DNA of 64,000 nucleotides from Actinocorallia herbida (GTDB taxonomy: Bacteria; Actinomycetota; Actinomycetes; Streptosporangiales; Streptosporangiaceae): NCBI RefSeq assembly GCF_003751225.1, contig NZ_RJKE01000001.1, positions 9,362,001 through 9,426,000 of the forward strand, in the 5' to 3' direction. The notes under the pieces were generated by a model, which was given only the letters and a program-made list of their open reading frames with translations, was not told the DNA's origin and did not search any database. Below are positions 60,931 through 64,000 of this stretch, piece by piece. The position numbers were made by a program, and so were the translations under genes. Position 1 is the stretch's first letter. Each line of letters opens with the position of its first letter.

Positions 60931-62247
60931 ATGTCTGACCTGCTCCAGGCCGTGATCAACGGCGCCTCCCCCGAGGAGCTGCTCAACACCGACCTTCCGG
61001 AGTCGTTCCGGGCGGCGTACACCCTGCGCGACGAGGTCGGGATCTTCGAGGGCCAGACCGACAAGGACGTGCGCAAGTCCCTGCACGTCGGCGAGGTCGC
61101 GATGCCGGAGATCGCGCCGGACGAGTGCGTCGTCGCCGTGATGTCGGCGGCCATCAACTTCAACACCGTCTGGTCGGCCATCTTCGAGCCCGTCCCGACC
61201 TTCGCCTTCCTGGAGAAGTTCGGCCGGTCCGGCCCGGGCGGAGCCCGGCACGACCTGCCGTACCACATCCTCGGCTCCGACGGCTCCGGCGTCGTCGTGC
61301 GCACCGGCATCGGCGTGAAGAACTGGAAGGTCGGCGACAAGGTCGTCATCTCCCCGGCCTACGTCGACGAGGAGGACCACGCCTCCTACGACGACGGCAT
61401 GATGACCGAGTCACAGCTCGCGTGGGGTTTCGAGACCAACTTCGGCTCGCTCGCCGAGTACTGCGTCGTCAAGGCCAACCAGCTCATCAAGAAGCCCGCC
61501 CACCTGTCGTGGGAGGAGTCGGCGGCGAGCACCCTGTGCGCGGCGACCGCCTACCGCATGCTCGTCGGCTCGCACGGCGCCCAGATGAAGCAGGGCGACG
61601 TCGTCCTGGTCTGGGGCGGCACCGGCGGCCTCGGCTCGTACGCGACCCAGCTCGTCAAGAACGGCGGCGGCATCCCCGTCGCGGTCGTCGGCTCCGAGGA
61701 CAAGGCCGCCCTGGTCCGCCGCCAGGGCACCGAGCACGTCATCAACCGCAACGAGCTCGGTCTCGGCCCGGAGGGCTTCCGCAACCGCAAGGCGGGCCGG
61801 ATCCTCGGTGAGGCGATCCGCTCGCTCGTCGGCGAGGACCCCCAGATCGTCTTCGAGTACCTGGGCGCCGAGACCTTCGGCACCTCGGTCTACGTCGCGA
61901 AGCGCGGCGGCAAGATCGTCACCTGCGGCTCCTCGACGGGTTACCGGCACGAGTACGACAACCGCTTCCTGTGGATGCGCCTGAAGAGCATCATCGGCTC
62001 GCACGGCTTCAACTACCACGAGGCCGTCCAGACCAACCGCCTCATCAGCCTTGGCATGATCCACCCCACCCTGTCGAGCGTCTTCGACCTCGACACGGCC
62101 GCCGACGCCACCCGCGCCGTCCAGACCAACCAGCACACCGGCAAGGTCGCCCTCCTGTGCGCCGCCCCCTCCGAGGGGCTCGGCATCGACGACCGCGAAC
62201 TGCGCGAGAAGATCGGCGAAGACAAGATCAACCTCTACCGCTCGTGA
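60931..62247 (+). CDS. ccr: crotonyl-CoA carboxylase/reductase
   Basis: A 438-residue medium-chain reductase-fold enzyme that reduces and carboxylates 2-enoyl-CoA with NADPH and CO2 to give alkylmalonyl-CoA. INFNTVWSAIFEP, GSDGSGVVVRTG, WGFETNFGSLAEY (CO2-site Phe-Glu), VWGGTGGLGSYATQLV (NADPH) and GSHGFNYHEA (CO2-site His) are present. After this His many crotonyl enzymes, from memory, have Phe; Gly here may admit longer chains. It starts 32 bases after the PKS stop, so it supplies the PKS extender unit. Confidence 0.93.
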   Translation: MSDLLQAVINGASPEELLNTDLPESFRAAYTLRDEVGIFEGQTDKDVRKSLHVGEVAMPEIAPDECVVAVMSAAINFNTVWSAIFEPVPTFAFLEKFGRSGPGGARHDLPYHILGSDGSGVVVRTGIGVKNWKVGDKVVISPAYVDEEDHASYDDGMMTESQLAWGFETNFGSLAEYCVVKANQLIKKPAHLSWEESAASTLCAATAYRMLVGSHGAQMKQGDVVLVWGGTGGLGSYATQLVKNGGGIPVAVVGSEDKAALVRRQGTEHVINRNELGLGPEGFRNRKAGRILGEAIRSLVGEDPQIVFEYLGAETFGTSVYVAKRGGKIVTCGSSTGYRHEYDNRFLWMRLKSIIGSHGFNYHEAVQTNRLISLGMIHPTLSSVFDLDTAADATRAVQTNQHTGKVALLCAAPSEGLGIDDRELREKIGEDKINLYRS

Positions 62248-62306
62248 TTCCCCGCGCCGCCCCGTCCGGAATGCCGCGGACGGGCGCCGAGCGCGGACGA
62301 ACGCCG

Positions 62307-62341
62307 ACGGCCCTCGTCCCGGTCTCCCGGACGAGGGCCGT
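62307..62341. terminator. terminator hairpin after ccr
   Basis: ACGGCCCTCGTCC (62307-62319) and GGACGAGGGCCGT (62329-62341) form a perfect 13-bp stem with a 9-base loop, then TT; it lies between convergent genes and may work both ways. Confidence 0.8.
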
Positions 62342-62349
62342 TTCGCGGG

Positions 62350-63570
62350 TCAGAGGAGGGGGTAGCGCGGGGGGTTCACGGCGTTGAGGAGGTGGTTGCC
62401 GATGTGGTGGTGCTTCCAGCGGGCGGGGTCGTGGAGGGAGTGGACGCGGACGTTGCGCCAGTGGCGGTCGAGGCCGTGGCGGGAGTCGGCGGCGCTGGTG
62501 CCGGCGAGTTCGAGGATGTCGGTGGCGATCTGGACGGAGATGTCCTGGGCGAAGGCCTTGGCCTCGGCGACGGCGAGTGAGGCGGCGGCGGTGTTCTCGT
62601 CGGTGAGCTCGGGGGCCGCGTAGGCGGCGTCGAGGACGGCGCCGGCGCGGGCGAACAGGGCCTCGAGGGCGTGGAGGCGGGTGGTGAGCCTGCCGAAGTG
62701 CACGAGGGTGTGCGGCTCGTCGGCGGCGCGGTCGTGGCCGGACTCGAACCAGGGGCGGCTGCGCTCGGCGACGAACGCGGCGCCGTCCTCCAGCGCGGCG
62801 CGGCCGATGCCGACGTCGATCGCGGCGTGCAGGATCTGGTCGTAGGCGCCGAGGGTCTGCGGCGGCGGGTCGGCCGGGACGGGGCCGAGCACGAGGACCC
62901 GGTCGGCCGGGACGCGCACGTCGGTGAAGGTGATCGAACCGCTGGCGGTCGGGCGCTGGCCGAAGGCCGTCCAGTCGTCGGCGAACTCGACGCCCTCGTC
63001 GTCGGGGCGGACGAAGGCGAGGACGGGCTGGGACTGGTCACCGTCGGTCGAGGCCGCCACGCCGATCCAGCCCGAGGCGAGCGCGCCGGTGGTGTAGAAC
63101 TTCTGCCCGTTCAGCAGGTGGCCGCCGTCCGGGTCCGCGGTGAGCGCGGTCTTCCGGTCGAAGATGTGCTTGGTGCCGCGCTCGGCCGTGGCGTTGCCGA
63201 ACCGGACGCCCCGGACCGCCTCGCCGAAGAAGAACTCCTTCTGCGCGTCCGAGCCCGCGGCCTTGAGGAGTTCGACGAGCACGAAGTGCGAGAGCAGGAG
63301 CTGAGAGACCGCCGCGTCGCCCACCGCGAGGAGCCGGAAGACCTCCGCGACGGTGCCGGGCCGTACCCCGCCGCCGCCGTAGGCCGCGGGGACGGCGATG
63401 CCGAGCAGTCCGGTCGCGGCGAGGTCGGCGAGTTCGGCCGCGGGATGCCGGGCTTCCCTGTCGCGTTCCGCGGATCCGGGACGGACGCGGTCGGCGACCT
63501 CGGCGGCGACCACGGGGGCGGTCTCGTCGGTGAGCGCGGGCGGCGCGGCCACTGCCGTCTGGGTTGTCAT
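62350..63570 (-). CDS. SfnB/DszC-like flavin-dependent acyl-CoA dehydrogenase-fold enzyme
   Basis: A 406-residue protein with the acyl-CoA dehydrogenase fold: helical N-terminus (LADLAATGLLGIAVPAAYGGGGV), central beta domain (FGNATAERGTKHIF, LLNGQKFYTTGA) and C-terminal helices ending HDPARWKHHHIGNHLLNAVNPPRYPLL. The family catalytic Glu of true dehydrogenases is not obvious; the end matches the SfnB/DszC group of reduced-flavin monooxygenases that act on sulfur compounds. It is divergent from an AhpD-like gene, as often seen in sulfur-scavenging loci. Confidence 0.82.
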   Translation of the reverse strand: MTTQTAVAAPPALTDETAPVVAAEVADRVRPGSAERDREARHPAAELADLAATGLLGIAVPAAYGGGGVRPGTVAEVFRLLAVGDAAVSQLLLSHFVLVELLKAAGSDAQKEFFFGEAVRGVRFGNATAERGTKHIFDRKTALTADPDGGHLLNGQKFYTTGALASGWIGVAASTDGDQSQPVLAFVRPDDEGVEFADDWTAFGQRPTASGSITFTDVRVPADRVLVLGPVPADPPPQTLGAYDQILHAAIDVGIGRAALEDGAAFVAERSRPWFESGHDRAADEPHTLVHFGRLTTRLHALEALFARAGAVLDAAYAAPELTDENTAAASLAVAEAKAFAQDISVQIATDILELAGTSAADSRHGLDRHWRNVRVHSLHDPARWKHHHIGNHLLNAVNPPRYPLL

Positions 63571-63603
63571 AGTTCGTCACCTTCTGTGGTTATAGCTACA
63601 TAC

Positions 63604-63631
63604 TTGCCAAGTTCCCCTTCATTCCTACATT
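63604..63631 (+). promoter_or_regulatory. candidate promoter of the AhpD-like gene
   Basis: TTGCCA (63604-63609), a 16-base spacer and TACATT (63626-63631), 43 bases before the start, in an unusually AT-rich intergenic stretch. CTAC/GTAG around 63625-63639 could be an operator half-pair. Confidence 0.55.
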
Positions 63632-63674
63632 ATCGGTAGGGAAGATGGGAACAGCAGCAAGGAGAAAGTCAGTC

Positions 63675-64000
63675 ATGACGTTCGAAGTAGCCGAGCCCCG
63701 CCTGTCCCGGTTCGGGACCCCGGACCGGTCGAAGTTCCCCGCGGACGTCGAGGAGCTCTTCGTCGACGCGGAGAAGAAGCAGGGCCGCGTCCCCAACTAC
63801 CTGAACAGCTACGCCCACAACACGGAGACCCTCAAGCGGCTGCTGACCTTCTACCACTCGCTGTGGGACCCGAACGGGGGCACGCTCACCATCCAGGAGC
63901 GGGAGCTCATCTCCGTCGTCGTCTCGCACGAGAACGGCTGCGGTTACTGCAAGGCCAACCACCGCGCCGGCCTCGCCGCCGCCCTCAAGGACCGCGAGCT
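63675..64000 (+). CDS. AhpD-like alkylhydroperoxidase, N-terminal part (cut by window edge)
   Basis: The 108 codons seen contain the carboxymuconolactone decarboxylase/AhpD domain: LLTFYHSLWDP, LTIQERELISVVVSHENGCGYCKANHRAGL with the redox CxxC (CGYC) and following His. Such proteins reduce peroxides with thiol partners. Start ATG has GGAG 11 bases upstream. The pairing with the SfnB-like gene suggests a joint role in oxidation of organosulfur compounds with protection from peroxide; inference. Confidence 0.85.
   Translation, partial: MTFEVAEPRLSRFGTPDRSKFPADVEELFVDAEKKQGRVPNYLNSYAHNTETLKRLLTFYHSLWDPNGGTLTIQERELISVVVSHENGCGYCKANHRAGLAAALKDRE

Overview
The window looks like chromosomal DNA of a high-GC filamentous actinomycete. 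G+C is very high, codons mostly end in G or C, GTG starts are common, and several genes appear to have leaderless promoters. The first 16 kb follow a gene order I know from Streptomyces and, in part, from Mycobacterium: acs, Fic-like gene, tad cluster, DECH helicase, bldG, anti-sigma gene, hppA. I would guess the Streptosporangiales (Actinomadura or Actinocorallia type), but I cannot prove the genus from sequence alone. I see no rRNA, confident tRNA, insertion sequence, prophage or CRISPR array.

Layout. 1-1014: start of acetyl-CoA synthetase. 1165-10402: degenerate Fic-like protein and a Tad/Flp pilus-type secretion locus (ssd, tadA, tadB, tadC, pilin, two TadE-like genes) with G-rich repeat DNA, then an FN3 surface protein followed by duplicated gene debris. 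10575-16136: DNA helicase, BldG-type anti-anti-sigma factor with its kinase partner, and a proton-pumping pyrophosphatase. 16227-28392: housekeeping and signalling genes, including a 30-residue membrane peptide coupled to sixA, FUSC transporter, serB, and a PP2C / DUF2752 / RDD / kinase-RDD group, then ABC ATPase, TSUP permease and Rieske protein. 28443-43518: molybdopterin oxidoreductase, secreted PLD-like protein, Ag85-like esterase, Fur, TetR, two CapA lipoproteins (one without its active site), IclR and two cell-surface proteins.

43706-62247 is the most interesting part. A tight operon encodes a fatty acyl-AMP ligase, an MmpL/RND lipid exporter and two Ag85-like secreted esterases. About 4.6 kb downstream lies a 2083-residue polyketide synthase laid out like mycobacterial Pks13 (ACP-KS-AT ... 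ACP-TE). It also has an in-line ketoreductase, a dehydratase remnant without its catalytic motif and a carrier remnant without its serine. The next gene is a crotonyl-CoA carboxylase/reductase, which makes alkylmalonyl extender units. A glycosyltransferase and an MFS exporter are divergent from it. My inference is that these genes could make, export and transfer an alpha-alkyl beta-hydroxy lipid, in effect a mycolate-like system assembled from different parts. The parts are visible in the sequence; the link between the two operons is inferred.

62350-64000: an SfnB/DszC-like flavin enzyme divergent from a partial AhpD-like protein, a pairing that suggests organosulfur metabolism.
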